Shown piece after piece: positions 10,108 through 18,662 of a stretch of DNA of 37,445 nt. Position numbers and translations under genes: made by a program. Each line of letters starts with the position of its first letter. Within the stretch, counting starts at the first letter, position 1. The stretch is from Marilutibacter maris (GTDB taxonomy: Bacteria; Pseudomonadota; Gammaproteobacteria; Xanthomonadales; Xanthomonadaceae), in NCBI RefSeq assembly GCF_006546735.2, contig NZ_VICD02000254.1:1-37445 (forward strand), given 5' to 3'. The notes under the pieces were generated by a model. The model saw only the letters and a list, made by a program, of their open reading frames with translations. It was not told the DNA's origin and did not search any database.

Positions 10108-10623
10108 ATGGGTCGTTGGCGTCCGCCCCCCGAACGCAGCACCGCGCTGATCACCCGCGAGGGCCACGACCGCCTCAAGGCCGAGCTGGACGTGCTGTGG
10201 CGCGTCCGCCGGCCCGAGGTGGTGCAGGCACTGGCCGCGGCGGCGGCCGAGGGCGACCGCTCGGAGAACGCCGAGTACACCTACCGCAAGAAGCAGTTGG
10301 GGGAGATCGATCGCCGGGTGCGCTACCTGAGCAAGCGGCTGCCGGCGCTGAAGGTCGTCGATGCCGCTCCCAGCGACCCGCAGGTCGTGTTCTTCGGCGC
10401 GCGGGTCGAGATCGAGCACATCGACAACGGCGAATGCCGACGCTACCGGATCGTCGGTCCCGACGAGACCGACGCCGGTCGCGGCTGGATCAGCATCGAC
10501 TCGCCACTGGCGCGAGCGATGCTGAAGAAGCGCCTCGACGACGAATTCGACGCCGAGCTGCCCGGCGGCCTCGCCCGCTACACCATCGTCGCCATCGAAT
10601 ACGGCCGCATCGACCTCGACTGA
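10108..10623 (+). CDS. greB: Transcription elongation factor GreB
   Basis: Encodes 171 residues. An N-terminal coiled coil (about 15-85) carries the acidic tip motif [17 protein letters not shown], whose acidic residues reach into the RNA polymerase active site. A C-terminal FKBP-like domain contains [29 protein letters not shown] and the conserved ending (YTIVAIEYG). GreB rescues backtracked RNA polymerase by stimulating transcript cleavage. It is separated from the NlpE-like gene by 9 bases and has no promoter of its own that can be seen. A small hairpin at 10635-10650 follows. Confidence 0.96.
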   Translation: MGRWRPPPERSTALITREGHDRLKAELDVLWRVRRPEVVQALAAAAAEGDRSENAEYTYRKKQLGEIDRRVRYLSKRLPALKVVDAAPSDPQVVFFGARVEIEHIDNGECRRYRIVGPDETDAGRGWISIDSPLARAMLKKRLDDEFDAELPGGLARYTIVAIEYGRIDLD

Positions 10624-10634
10624 TGCGCCCGCCC

Positions 10635-10650
10635 TCCCGCTGCCGCGGGA
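10635..10650. terminator. Small hairpin between convergent greB and membrane protein gene
   Basis: TCCCGC / GCGGGA, a 6-bp perfect stem with a 4-base loop, lies in the 33-bp gap between convergent genes and could serve both strands. There is no U-run, so it is a weak call. Confidence 0.35.
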
Positions 10651-10656
10651 CGCCCG

Positions 10657-11202
10657 TCACCCACCTGTCGAGGGATGCGACGGCGGTACGAACCGCTGCA
10701 CGCTCCAGGCATAGGTCGCGCCCATCGTCGCGCCGGCGGCCAGATGGATCAGCGCCGACACCCAGTGCCGCATCTCGGCGAACCACGGGAACAACTGGGT
10801 GAAACCGTAGTAGTTGACCGCGTACAACAGCAGGCCGACCCCGGCGCCGAGCAGGGTATCGGTCAGCAACGAGCGGCCCTTGGCGAAGAACGCGAATGCC
10901 AGCGCGTAGACGAACGACAGGATGAAGTGGACGACCAGGGCCGCGGCGACCGCGCCGGACTCGAAGGTCTCCGGTGGCGGCAGCACCGCCCGGCCCATCG
11001 TGATCGCGGCGATCATCCGCATCGGCACCCAGCTGCTGACTCCCATCAACAGGGGCGTCAGGATCAGCTCCAGCACCAGGAACACGATGCCGGCGGCGAC
11101 GCTGGCGCAGACCACGGCCTTCATCGAGATGTGCGCGCCCGGCACGCTGATATGGAAGTCGTGACGGTGCTTGTGGGAGTGGTCGGTCATGGTGGTAGGC
11201 AT
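10657..11202 (-). CDS. Small integral membrane protein with His-rich N terminus, function unknown
   Basis: Encodes 181 residues from the ATG at 11202, preceded by a strong GAGGAGG; an in-frame start upstream at 11283 lacks this. The cytosolic-looking N terminus is rich in histidine (HSHKHRHDFH at about residues 8-17), followed by about four hydrophobic helices. Recognisable segments are PMRMIAAITMGRAVLPPPET and HFILSFVYALAFAFFAKG. Similar small membrane proteins with the same IAAI.MG..VLPPP pattern occur widely in proteobacteria without a known function. The His cluster could bind a metal, but nothing else in the protein supports transport. It is a monocistronic gene convergent with greB. Confidence 0.7.
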   Translation of the reverse strand: MPTTMTDHSHKHRHDFHISVPGAHISMKAVVCASVAAGIVFLVLELILTPLLMGVSSWVPMRMIAAITMGRAVLPPPETFESGAVAAALVVHFILSFVYALAFAFFAKGRSLLTDTLLGAGVGLLLYAVNYYGFTQLFPWFAEMRHWVSALIHLAAGATMGATYAWSVQRFVPPSHPSTGG

Positions 11203-11405
11203 GGGCCCTCCTCGCGCAGTGCCATGCAGCCGCCCGGCGCGGGTGCCGGAACGCGTAACGCCGGCAGCTTGCGCTGAGACCATGCAAGCACGGGCACCGT
11301 GACAGGACCGTCTAGGCCGCCCCCGCCCCGTTCAGCTCGCGTCGTCGTTGCAGCACCGGCCGGCACCGACGCCGTACCATGGCCGCATCACCTCCGGGAG
11401 TCGAC

Positions 11406-12641
11406 GTGAACCCATCCCTGTCCGCGCAAGGCCTGCTGACCGCGATCTCGATCGGACTGCTGATCGGCGTGATCCGCGAACGCCACCACACCCCCGACGA
11501 CATCGCGGTGGCCGGGGTACGCACCCACACCCTGACGGCGACCGCCGCCGCCGTCGCGATCGTCATCGGCCCGGCCGTGTTCGTGGTCCTGCTGCTGGCG
11601 ATCACCGCCTACGCGATTGCCGGCTATCTGCACACGCGCGAGACCGACCCCGGGCTGACCGGCGAAGTCGCCCTGCTGGTCACCCCGTTGCTGGCGGCGC
11701 TGGCGCAGCTGTCGCCGCCGTGGGCGGGCGGGCTGGCGGTGGTCGCGGCGCTGCTGCTGTTCGCCAAGCGGCCCCTGCAGGGTTTCGCCCGCCGCTGGCT
11801 GGCCGAGCAGGAACTCCAGGACGGGCTGATGCTGGCCGCCGCCGCGCTGGTGATCCTGCCGCTGCTGCCCGACAAGCCGATCGACCCGTGGGGCGTGCTG
11901 GTGCCGTCGGCGCTATGGCGGATCGTGGTGCTGGTGATGGGCGTGGGCATGATCGGCCACCTCGCCCTGCGCCTGGTCGGGGCGCGCTGGGGACTGCCGA
12001 TCGCCGGCTTCTTCTCCGGCTTCGCCTCGTCGACCGCGGCGGTGGCCGGCTTCGGCCAGCAGGCACGGCAGGACCCGGCGCACGTCGCGCCGGCGGCATC
12101 GGCCGCCCTGCTCGCCAACCTCGCCTCATTGCTGCTGTTCGCCGGTGTCGTCGGCACCGTCTCGCCGACCCTGTTGCGCGCCAGCCTGTGGCCGTTGCTC
12201 GGCGCGGGACTGGCGTTGCTGGTATCGGCGGCCTGGGGCCTGCTCGACCGCGACCGGGTCGAAGCGCTGCCCTCGGCACCGTCGGCGCGCGCGTTCAAGA
12301 TCGGCCAGGCGTTGCTGCTGGGCCTTCTGATCAGTGCGGTGCTGCTGCTCTCGGCCTGGCTGCGCAGCCTGTTCGGCGATGCCGGCGCGCTGGTCGCGGC
12401 GATGCTGGTGGCGCTGGCCGAGCTGCACGCGGCCGCGGCCAGCGTCGCCCAGCTCGCCCAGGGCGACGGCATGACCCTCGAACACGCGCGGTTGGGCCTG
12501 GCCGGCCTGCTGCTGGCATCGGCGCTGGCCAAGGGCGTGCTCGCGGTCGCCAGCGGTCCGCGCGGCTACGCCTTGCAGGTCGCCGGCGGACTGGCGGCGA
12601 TGGCCGCCGCGGCACTGCTGTTGACCTGGCTGGCGGGCTGA
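11406..12641 (+). CDS. MgtC/SapB-DUF4010 family membrane protein
   Basis: Encodes 411 residues from GTG 11406, preceded by CCGGGAG with 5-base spacing; an in-frame ATG at 11379 has no ribosome site. About twelve hydrophobic segments are present. The N-terminal part matches the MgtC/SapB module (LLTAISIGLLIGVIRERHH, GVRTHTLTATAAA), and the rest is DUF4010, including FFSGFASSTAAVAGFG and the final AKGVLAVASG. MgtC-related proteins act in magnesium homeostasis or modulate membrane ATP synthase; what the DUF4010 fusion form does is not known. No operon partner: it is convergent with rimO. Confidence 0.83.
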   Translation: MNPSLSAQGLLTAISIGLLIGVIRERHHTPDDIAVAGVRTHTLTATAAAVAIVIGPAVFVVLLLAITAYAIAGYLHTRETDPGLTGEVALLVTPLLAALAQLSPPWAGGLAVVAALLLFAKRPLQGFARRWLAEQELQDGLMLAAAALVILPLLPDKPIDPWGVLVPSALWRIVVLVMGVGMIGHLALRLVGARWGLPIAGFFSGFASSTAAVAGFGQQARQDPAHVAPAASAALLANLASLLLFAGVVGTVSPTLLRASLWPLLGAGLALLVSAAWGLLDRDRVEALPSAPSARAFKIGQALLLGLLISAVLLLSAWLRSLFGDAGALVAAMLVALAELHAAAASVAQLAQGDGMTLEHARLGLAGLLLASALAKGVLAVASGPRGYALQVAGGLAAMAAAALLLTWLAG

Positions 12642-12671
12642 ACGGCGGCCGCCACCGTCCCGGAAACGACG

Positions 12672-12693
12672 AGGCGGACCCGAACGCCCGCCT
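12672..12693. terminator. Possible hairpin between convergent DUF4010 gene and rimO
   Basis: AGGCGG / CCGCCT, a 6-bp perfect stem around a 10-base loop, sits in the 81-bp convergent gap. There is no U-run. Weak. Confidence 0.3.
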
Positions 12694-12722
12694 GCCGATG
12701 CCGCGACCGCGATGCCGCGGGC

Positions 12723-14093
12723 TCAGTCGTCGAACGCGACTTCGCCGTACAGGTCGTGCTCGTCGCTGCCCATGATCTGGACGTCGACGAACTCGCCCGG
12801 CTTCAGCCCCGCCTCGAAGCCGTTCTGGATCTGCACCAGGCCGTCGATCTCCGGCGCATCGGCCATCGAGCGCGCGATCGCCAGCTCACCGTCGAGCGCA
12901 TCGACCAGACAGCGCTGGGTGGTGCCGACCTTGGCTTCCAGCTTCGCGGTCGAGATATCGGCCTGCAGCTCCATGAACCGCGCCAGCCGCTCCTGCTTGA
13001 CCTCCTCGGGCACCGGGTCGGGCAGATCGTTGGCGACAGCCCCCTCGACCGGCGAGTAGGCGAACGCACCGACGCGGTCCAACTGGGCCTCCTCCAGGAA
13101 GTCCAGCAACTGCTCGAACTCGCCGTCGGTCTCGCCCGGGAAGCCGACGATGAAGGTGCTGCGGATGGTGATGTCGGGGCATATCCCGCGCCAGCGCTGG
13201 ATCCGCTCCAGGGTCTTGTCGACCGCGCCGGGGCGCTTCATCAGCTTGAGGATGCGCGGGTTGGCGTGCTGGAACGGGATGTCCAGATACGGCAGCAGCT
13301 TGCCGTCGGCCATCAGCGGAATGATGTCGTCGACGTGCGGGTACGGGTACACGTAGTGCAGGCGGGTCCAGATGCCCAGTTCGGACAGCCCCTCGCACAG
13401 GGCCTTCATCCGGGTCTGCCAGGCGCGGCCGCGCCACTCGCGCTCGGCATAGCGCAGGTCGACGCCGTAGGCGGAGGTGTCCTGCGAGATCACCAGCAAT
13501 TCCTTCACCCCGCCCATCGCCAGCTTCTCGGCCTCGCGCAGGACCTGATCGACCGGGCGGCTGACCAGGTCGCCGCGCATCGACGGGATGATGCAGAAGC
13601 TGCAGCGGTGATTGCAGCCCTCGGAAATCTTCAGGTAGGCGTAGTGCTTCGGGGTCAGCTTGATGCCGACATCGGCGCTGTCCTCCAGCGCGCGCCGCGG
13701 CACCAGGTCGACGAACGGATCGTGCCGGGGCGGCAATGCGGTGTGCACCGCGCTCATCACGCTGGTGTAGTCCTGCGGGCCGCTGATCGACAACACGCCC
13801 GGGTGGGCTTCGCGGATCACCTCCTCGCGCTTGCCCAGGCAACCGGTGACGATGACCTTGCCGTTCTCGGCCATCGCCTCGCCGATCGCGTCCAGCGACT
13901 CGGCCACCGCCGAATCGATGAAGCCGCAGGTGTTGACCACGACCACGTCGGCGTCGTCGTAGCTGGGCACCAGATCGTAACCCTCGACCTTCAATTGGGT
14001 CAGGATGCGTTCTGAGTCAACGAGGGCCTTCGGGCAGCCGAGGCTGACGAAGCCGACCCTGGGATTGGCGGACTTGGCGGTGGGCTGGGTCAT
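12723..14093 (-). CDS. rimO: Ribosomal protein S12 methylthiotransferase RimO
   Basis: Encodes 456 residues from the ATG at 14093 (an upstream in-frame start at 14231 would add 46 unlikely residues). It is a radical-SAM enzyme that methylthiolates the conserved aspartate of ribosomal protein S12. The N-terminal UPF0004 domain begins [16 protein letters not shown] and supplies three cysteines for one 4Fe-4S cluster (including NTCGF and TGCLG). The radical-SAM motif is CNHRCSFC, followed by [11 protein letters not shown]. The C-terminal TRAM domain begins near residue 385. [11 protein letters not shown] distinguishes RimO from the tRNA enzyme MiaB. A perfect TATAAT lies 77 bases upstream, implying a longish leader. 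It is a single-gene unit. Confidence 0.96.
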   Translation of the reverse strand: MTQPTAKSANPRVGFVSLGCPKALVDSERILTQLKVEGYDLVPSYDDADVVVVNTCGFIDSAVAESLDAIGEAMAENGKVIVTGCLGKREEVIREAHPGVLSISGPQDYTSVMSAVHTALPPRHDPFVDLVPRRALEDSADVGIKLTPKHYAYLKISEGCNHRCSFCIIPSMRGDLVSRPVDQVLREAEKLAMGGVKELLVISQDTSAYGVDLRYAEREWRGRAWQTRMKALCEGLSELGIWTRLHYVYPYPHVDDIIPLMADGKLLPYLDIPFQHANPRILKLMKRPGAVDKTLERIQRWRGICPDITIRSTFIVGFPGETDGEFEQLLDFLEEAQLDRVGAFAYSPVEGAVANDLPDPVPEEVKQERLARFMELQADISTAKLEAKVGTTQRCLVDALDGELAIARSMADAPEIDGLVQIQNGFEAGLKPGEFVDVQIMGSDEHDLYGEVAFDD

Positions 14094-14169
14094 GCGGGCA
14101 ACCTGGAACGGGGGGCGAGCGCGGACCGGCGCGGTGTCGGGCGCGCGACGGGACGGCGGCGGGGCGCGA

Positions 14170-14175
14170 ATTATA
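14170..14175 (-). promoter_or_regulatory. -10 element upstream of rimO
   Basis: A perfect TATAAT on the minus strand in GGGGCTATAATTCGCG. It lies 77 bases before the rimO ATG, giving a leader of about 65-70 bases. No strong -35 was found. Confidence 0.45.
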
Positions 14176-14265
14176 GCCCCGGGGCCGCTCGCATCGGTGC
14201 CGGCAACGACCGCGCCGGCACCTGCAGTCACCCAGGCGAGGCCAGCGCGAACACCCGCCAGGCCC

Positions 14266-14271
14266 TAGAAT
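14266..14271 (+). promoter_or_regulatory. -10 element of the pyroglutamate operon
   Basis: TAGAAT in the context CCCTAGAATCGGCG, 56 bases upstream of the first gene. It matches the other -10 elements in the window; no clear -35. Confidence 0.4.
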
Positions 14272-14327
14272 CGGCGGTTCAGGGCGCCCCAGCACCTCCC
14301 TGTGTCCACCTGAACGGAGATTGCCGC

Positions 14328-14990
14328 ATGTCCCACTGGATCGACCTCGTCACTCCGCACGGCCCGATCGGTGCCTGGCGCGCCGACCCGGTCGGCACCG
14401 GCAAGGGGGCGGTGGTGGTCCTGCAGGAGATATTCGGCGTCAACGCGCACATCCGCAGCGTCGCCGAACGGCTGGCCGAGGCCGGCTTCACCGCGCTGGC
14501 GCCGGCGCTGTTCGATCCGGTCGAGCGCGGGGTCGAACTCGACTACGACGCGGCCGGCATCGAGCGCGGCCGCACCCTGGTCGCCGCGCTCGGGCTGGAG
14601 CGGGCAATGGACTGCGCCGCGGCGGCCGCCGAACTGCTTCAGGCCGAGGGCCTGCGCACCGGCGCGGTCGGCTTCTGCTACGGCGGCACCCTCGCCTTCC
14701 TGTGCAACACCCGGCTCGGCCTGCCCGCGGTCGGCTACTACGGCAGCCGCAGCGTGGCGTTCCTGGACGAGCCGCTGCGCGCGCCGATGATGTTCCACTT
14801 CGGCGAGCACGACGCCAGCATCCCGCCGGCCGCGGTCCAGGCCCATCGCGAGAAGCTGCCGCAGGCGCACATTCATGTCTACGACGCCGGCCACGGCTTC
14901 AATTGCGACCAGCGCCACGACTACGTGCCAGAGGCCGCCGCCGCGGCCTGGCCGCGCACCCTGGAGTTTCTCGAGGACAGCCTGCGATGA
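14328..14990 (+). CDS. Dienelactone hydrolase family protein
   Basis: Encodes 220 residues of the alpha/beta-hydrolase fold. The catalytic triad uses cysteine as the nucleophile, as in true dienelactone hydrolases: C117 in VGFCYGG, D162 in GEHDAS and H189 in DAGHGFN. The glutamate that holds the nucleophile, E34 in VLQEIFGVN, is also present. ACGGAG lies 11 bases before the ATG. The stop overlaps the next start (ATGA). The gene stands first in a run leading to 5-oxoprolinase and pyroglutamyl peptidase. Members act on varied esters and lactones, so the substrate is open. An amide or lactone linked to pyroglutamate is a guess from context only. Confidence 0.88.
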   Translation: MSHWIDLVTPHGPIGAWRADPVGTGKGAVVVLQEIFGVNAHIRSVAERLAEAGFTALAPALFDPVERGVELDYDAAGIERGRTLVAALGLERAMDCAAAAAELLQAEGLRTGAVGFCYGGTLAFLCNTRLGLPAVGYYGSRSVAFLDEPLRAPMMFHFGEHDASIPPAAVQAHREKLPQAHIHVYDAGHGFNCDQRHDYVPEAAAAAWPRTLEFLEDSLR

Positions 14991-15409
14991 GCGCGCCACC
15001 GAACGACTGGCACCTGGATCCGCAACTGGCGGAGGACACCCACCCGGTCGCCCACCTCGGGCTGAGCGAACTGCGGCTGATGGACGACGCCAACCACCCC
15101 TGGCTGATCCTGGTGCCGCGGATCGCCGACGCGGTCGAGCTGACCGACCTGCGCGCCGCCGACCGCGCCGCACTGACCCGCGAGATCGACACCGTCAGCC
15201 GGGTGCTGCAGGCGGAGTTCAAGCCCGACAAGCTCAACGTGGCCGCGCTGGGCAACATGGTGCCGCAGCTGCACGTGCACGTGATCGCGCGCTTCCGCGA
15301 CGACATCGCCTGGCCGCGACCGGTCTGGGGCACCGCCGCCGCCCGTCCCTACACGCCGGAGGAACTGGTCGCCCGCGTGGACCGGCTCGGGCGCGCCCTG
15401 GACAGGTGA
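14987..15409 (+). CDS. HIT family protein
   Basis: Encodes 140 residues from the ATG at 14987, inside an ATGA overlap with the hydrolase gene. The histidine triad is reduced to the visible pair in PQLHVHVIAR near residue 100 (family pattern HxHxHxx, first position Gln-Leu here). It begins WHLDPQLAEDT and contains NHPWLILVPR, typical of the bacterial HIT subgroup often named diadenosine tetraphosphate hydrolase. Such proteins are nucleotide hydrolases or transferases. Whether this one is active is uncertain because the first triad histidine is replaced. Its stop overlaps the pxpB start (GTGA), so it is embedded in the operon. Confidence 0.85.
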   Translation: MSAPPNDWHLDPQLAEDTHPVAHLGLSELRLMDDANHPWLILVPRIADAVELTDLRAADRAALTREIDTVSRVLQAEFKPDKLNVAALGNMVPQLHVHVIARFRDDIAWPRPVWGTAAARPYTPEELVARVDRLGRALDR

Positions 15410-16131
15410 GCGGCGCACAGGTGCCCGCCTCCGCCCCGGCGCTGCAAGCGCTCGCCGAAGACGCCTGGCTGGTCGGATTCGGCGACTCGGTCGACACCGC
15501 CACATTGACGCGGGTGCACGCGCTGGCGGCCCGGCTCGACCGCGAGCGCCTGCCGGGAGTGACCGACCTGGTCCCGGCCTATTCGAGCCTGGGCGTGTTC
15601 TTCGACCTCGACGTGGTCGGCGCCGACGCGGTGGCGCGCTGGCTGCAGGCCGCGCTGGACCGGGACGACGACCAGCCACGGACCCCGGCAGGACGCGTGG
15701 TCGACATCCCGGTCAGCTACGGCGGGCGTTTCGGCCCCGACCTGGACGACGCCGCGCGGGAGCTGGGCCTGGACGCGGACACCCTCGCCCACCGCCATGC
15801 CTCGGTGGTGTACACGGTCGCGATGATCGGTTTCGCGCCGGGCTTTCCCTATCTGAGCGGACTGCCCGCGACCCTGGCCCTGCCGCGACTGGCGACGCCG
15901 CGGACGCGGATTCCCGCCGGCTCGGTCGCGATCGGCGGCCACCAGACCGGCATCTATCCGCGCGACAGCCCCGGCGGCTGGCGGATACTCGGCCGCACGC
16001 CGCTGGTGCTGTTCGATCCCAGCCTGGAGGCCCCGGCCCTGCTCGCGCCCGGCGACCGCGTGCGCTTCCGCGCGATCGACGCCGATACCTTCGAACGGCT
16101 CGCCGGCCGGCGGACCGGAGCGGGCGAATGA
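15406..16131 (+). CDS. pxpB: 5-oxoprolinase subunit PxpB (KipI-like)
   Basis: Encodes 241 residues from GTG 15406, which overlaps the HIT stop by 4 bases; a second in-frame GTG is at 15421. The family core is clear: VPAYSSLGVFFD, VDIPVSYGGRFGPDLDD and the signature VAMIGFAPGFPYLSGLP, then TPRTRIPAGSVAIGGHQTGI. PxpB works with PxpA and PxpC to hydrolyse 5-oxo-L-proline to glutamate at the cost of ATP. In Bacillus the homologue KipI was first described as a kinase inhibitor. The next gene, pxpC, starts 10 bases downstream. It lies third in the operon. Confidence 0.94.
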   Translation: MSGAQVPASAPALQALAEDAWLVGFGDSVDTATLTRVHALAARLDRERLPGVTDLVPAYSSLGVFFDLDVVGADAVARWLQAALDRDDDQPRTPAGRVVDIPVSYGGRFGPDLDDAARELGLDADTLAHRHASVVYTVAMIGFAPGFPYLSGLPATLALPRLATPRTRIPAGSVAIGGHQTGIYPRDSPGGWRILGRTPLVLFDPSLEAPALLAPGDRVRFRAIDADTFERLAGRRTGAGE

Positions 16132-16141
16132 GGCCGGGCAC

Positions 16142-17119
16142 ATGAAGTTGCAGGTCGAGCAGCCCGGCGCGCTGACCACGGTCCAGGACCGTGGCCGCAC
16201 CGGTTGGCGCCATCTCGGCGTCGCCGCCGCCGGCGCACTGGATCCGGACGCGGCGCGGCTGGCCAACCGCCTGGTCGGCAACCCGGCCGATGCGGCCGTG
16301 CTCGAATACACCCTGATCGGCCCGACCCTGCGTCTGGACGCGCCGACGACCATCGCCCTGTGCGGCGCCGAGGTCGAAGCCTCGCATACCGCTGGCGACG
16401 GCACCCGCACCCCTGTCGGCAGCGGCCGGCCGGTACGACTGCCACCGGGTTCGTTGCGGATCGGCCCGCTGCGGCACGGAATCCGCGGCTGGCTGGCGAT
16501 CGCCGGCGGCCTGCGCACCCCGCCGATGCTGGGCAGCCGCAGCACCGATCTGCGCGGCGGCTTCGGCGGCCATGCCGGCCGCGCCCTGGTCCGCGGCGAT
16601 GTGCTGCTGGCGGCCAGCGCCGGTCTGCCGTCGCCGCAACTGCCCTGGCAGCCTTCGTGGTGGGTCGAATTCGACCCGCTGCCGGATGCGGCGATCGTCG
16701 TGCACTTCGTCCCCGCCATGGCCTTGGACGAGACCGCGCGCGCGCTCGCATCGCGGCCATGGCGGGTGGATGTCCGCAGCAACCGCCAGGGCCTGCGCCT
16801 GCAGGGCGAAGCGCTGCAGGTGCCCGCCGGCGACATCGTCTCCACCGCGGTCGCCCCCGGCACCCTCCAGTTGCCACCGGACGGTCAACCGATCGTGCTG
16901 CTGGCCGACGCCCAGACCACCGGCGGCTACCGCCGGATCGGCCATGTCATCACCGCCGATCTGCCGCTGCTGGCCCAGGCCGGCCCCGGCACCGCCCTGC
17001 AACTGGTGGCGGTGGACGCGGACACCGCCGCCTCGCTGCGAGAGGCGCGGCGGGCGCAGTGGCGGCGACTGGAGTACCTGCTCGACGAGCGGCTGCGGTC
17101 GTTGCCACCGGCGGGCTGA
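16142..17119 (+). CDS. pxpC: 5-oxoprolinase subunit PxpC (KipA-like, biotin-dependent carboxyltransferase fold)
   Basis: Encodes 325 residues. It begins MKLQVEQPGALTTVQDRGRT, which is diagnostic for the family, followed by HLGVAAAGALDPDAARLANR, the late RVDVRSNRQGLRLQG region and PVLLADAQTTGGYRRIG-type residues near 255-270. Despite the biotin-carboxylase name in databases, the characterised role is as partner of PxpB in ATP-dependent cleavage of 5-oxoproline. The ATG at 16142 is 10 bases after pxpB. A 42-base gap follows before pxpA. No internal promoter was recognised. Confidence 0.94.
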   Translation: MKLQVEQPGALTTVQDRGRTGWRHLGVAAAGALDPDAARLANRLVGNPADAAVLEYTLIGPTLRLDAPTTIALCGAEVEASHTAGDGTRTPVGSGRPVRLPPGSLRIGPLRHGIRGWLAIAGGLRTPPMLGSRSTDLRGGFGGHAGRALVRGDVLLAASAGLPSPQLPWQPSWWVEFDPLPDAAIVVHFVPAMALDETARALASRPWRVDVRSNRQGLRLQGEALQVPAGDIVSTAVAPGTLQLPPDGQPIVLLADAQTTGGYRRIGHVITADLPLLAQAGPGTALQLVAVDADTAASLREARRAQWRRLEYLLDERLRSLPPAG

Positions 17120-17161
17120 TTGCCTAGGCTCCTTTCGCATATCCATCATGGACCGGGCCCG

Positions 17162-17914
17162 GTGCCGGACATCGATTTCAATTGCGACCTGGGCGAGGGT
17201 TGCGGCGACGACGCCGCGATCGTGCCGCTGATCAGCAGCGCCAGCATCGCCTGTGGCGGCCACGCCGGCGACGATCACAGCATGCGCGCGACCCTGCGCC
17301 TGTGTCGCGATCACGGCGTCGCCGCCGGCGCCCACCCCGGGCTGGTCGACCGCGAGCACTTCGGCCGTCGCGAACAACCCGTGACATCCGGTCACGTCAT
17401 GCTGCTGGTCACCGCGCAGCTGCGGCGATTGGCGCGCATCGCCGCCGAGGAGGACGTGCGCCTGGCCCACGTCAAACCGCATGGGGCGCTGTACAACATG
17501 GCCGCGCGCGATGCCGCCGTCGCCGAGGCGATCGCCGAGGCGGTGGTGCAGTTCGATCCGGACCTGATCCTGTACGGGCTGTCCGGTTCGGCGCTGACCG
17601 CGGCCGGCGAAGCCAACGGGCTGCGGGTCGCGCACGAAGTGTTCGCCGAGCGCGGCTACGGCGACGACGGCCGCCTGCTGCCGCGCGGTACCCCGGGCGC
17701 GGTGCTGGAGGACATCGACGCCGCCATCGCCCAGACCCGCGAACTGGTACTGCGTTCGCGCGCACCGGTGGCCGGCGGCGGCCATGTCGCGGTCCACGCC
17801 GACAGCCTGTGCCTGCACGGCGACCGGCCCGACGCGGCGGCCTTCGCGCGACGGCTGCGCGAGACACTGGAGGCCGACGGCATCGGCATCCGCGCGCCGG
17901 GCGCATCGGGATGA
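17162..17914 (+). CDS. pxpA: 5-oxoprolinase subunit PxpA (LamB/YcsF family)
   Basis: Encodes 250 residues from GTG 17162, chosen because it yields the family N terminus MPDIDFNCDLGEG; a TTG at 17120 would add 14 unrelated residues. Signatures in order: SIACGGHAGDDHSM, GAHPG with FGRR, HVKPHGALYNMAARD and AERGYGDDGRLLPR, all conserved in YcsF proteins. In these, Asp/His residues line a metal-binding TIM-barrel-like site. PxpA is the third subunit of the ATP-dependent 5-oxoprolinase. It lies between pxpC and the DUF969 gene (13-base gap), so enzyme and likely transporter are made together. Confidence 0.95.
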   Translation: MPDIDFNCDLGEGCGDDAAIVPLISSASIACGGHAGDDHSMRATLRLCRDHGVAAGAHPGLVDREHFGRREQPVTSGHVMLLVTAQLRRLARIAAEEDVRLAHVKPHGALYNMAARDAAVAEAIAEAVVQFDPDLILYGLSGSALTAAGEANGLRVAHEVFAERGYGDDGRLLPRGTPGAVLEDIDAAIAQTRELVLRSRAPVAGGGHVAVHADSLCLHGDRPDAAAFARRLRETLEADGIGIRAPGASG

Positions 17915-17927
17915 GCGGCCCGCGCCC

Positions 17928-18662
17928 ATGAGTGCCGCGCTCGTCAGCGACGCCGTCATCAACTACTGGCCGCTGCTTGGAGTGGCCTGCGTCGTCGTCG
18001 GCTTCGTGCTGCGCTTCAACCCGGTCGTGGTGGTGGTCGCCGCCGGCCTGGTCAGCGGCCTGACCGCGGGCAAGTCGATTCCCGAGCTGCTGGCCCTGCT
18101 CGGCAACAGCTTCGTCTCCAACCGCGCCCTGCTGCTGTACGCGCTGACCCTGCCGACGATCGGGCTGCTGGAACGCGCCGGCCTGCGCGAACATGCCCAC
18201 ACCTGGATCGGCGGCCTGCGGCGGCTGAACCTGGTCCGCCTGCTGATCGGCTACCTGGGCCTGCGCCAGGTCCTGAGCATGCTCGGGCTGACCAATGTCG
18301 GCGGCCATGCCCAGACCGTGCGGCCGCTGCTGGCGCCGATGAGCGAGGCCGCCGCCGAGAAGGACCTGGGCCCGCTGCCCAGGGACGAGCGCCAGCGGTT
18401 GTTCGCGATCGACGCGGCGACCGACAACGTCGGTCTGTTCTTCGGCGAGGACGTGTTCGTCGCGATCGGCGCGGTGCTGTTGATCCAAGGCTTCTACGCC
18501 GAGCACGGCATCGTGCTGGAACCGTTGCAGATCGCGCTGTGGGCCCTGCCGACCGCGATCGCCGCGTTCGCGATCCACGCGCTGCGGGTACGGATGTTCG
18601 AGCGCGCGATGCGACGCCGGCTGGCCGCGGCCGGCCGGGAGGTCCCGAATGCTCAGCCTTGA
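17928..18662 (+). CDS. DUF969 family membrane protein, probable 5-oxoproline transporter subunit
   Basis: Encodes 244 residues with about six hydrophobic segments. The start MSAALVSDAVINYWPLLGVA and the runs VVGFVLRFNPVVVVVAAGLV and GLTNVGGHAQTVRPLLAPM are typical of DUF969. An acidic pair-rich loop (DAATDNVGLFFGEDVF) lies near residue 165. The family is always paired with DUF979, and from memory both are now labelled 5-oxoproline transporter subunits because of their linkage to pxp and pcp genes; this could not be checked here. It overlaps the next gene by 14 bases. It follows pxpA by 13 bases. Confidence 0.85.
   Translation: MSAALVSDAVINYWPLLGVACVVVGFVLRFNPVVVVVAAGLVSGLTAGKSIPELLALLGNSFVSNRALLLYALTLPTIGLLERAGLREHAHTWIGGLRRLNLVRLLIGYLGLRQVLSMLGLTNVGGHAQTVRPLLAPMSEAAAEKDLGPLPRDERQRLFAIDAATDNVGLFFGEDVFVAIGAVLLIQGFYAEHGIVLEPLQIALWALPTAIAAFAIHALRVRMFERAMRRRLAAAGREVPNAQP

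Noticed and set aside
14900-15400. HIT gene as a missed frameshift extension of the hydrolase
   Set aside because: The two belong to different families with complete ends and are joined by a normal ATGA overlap.
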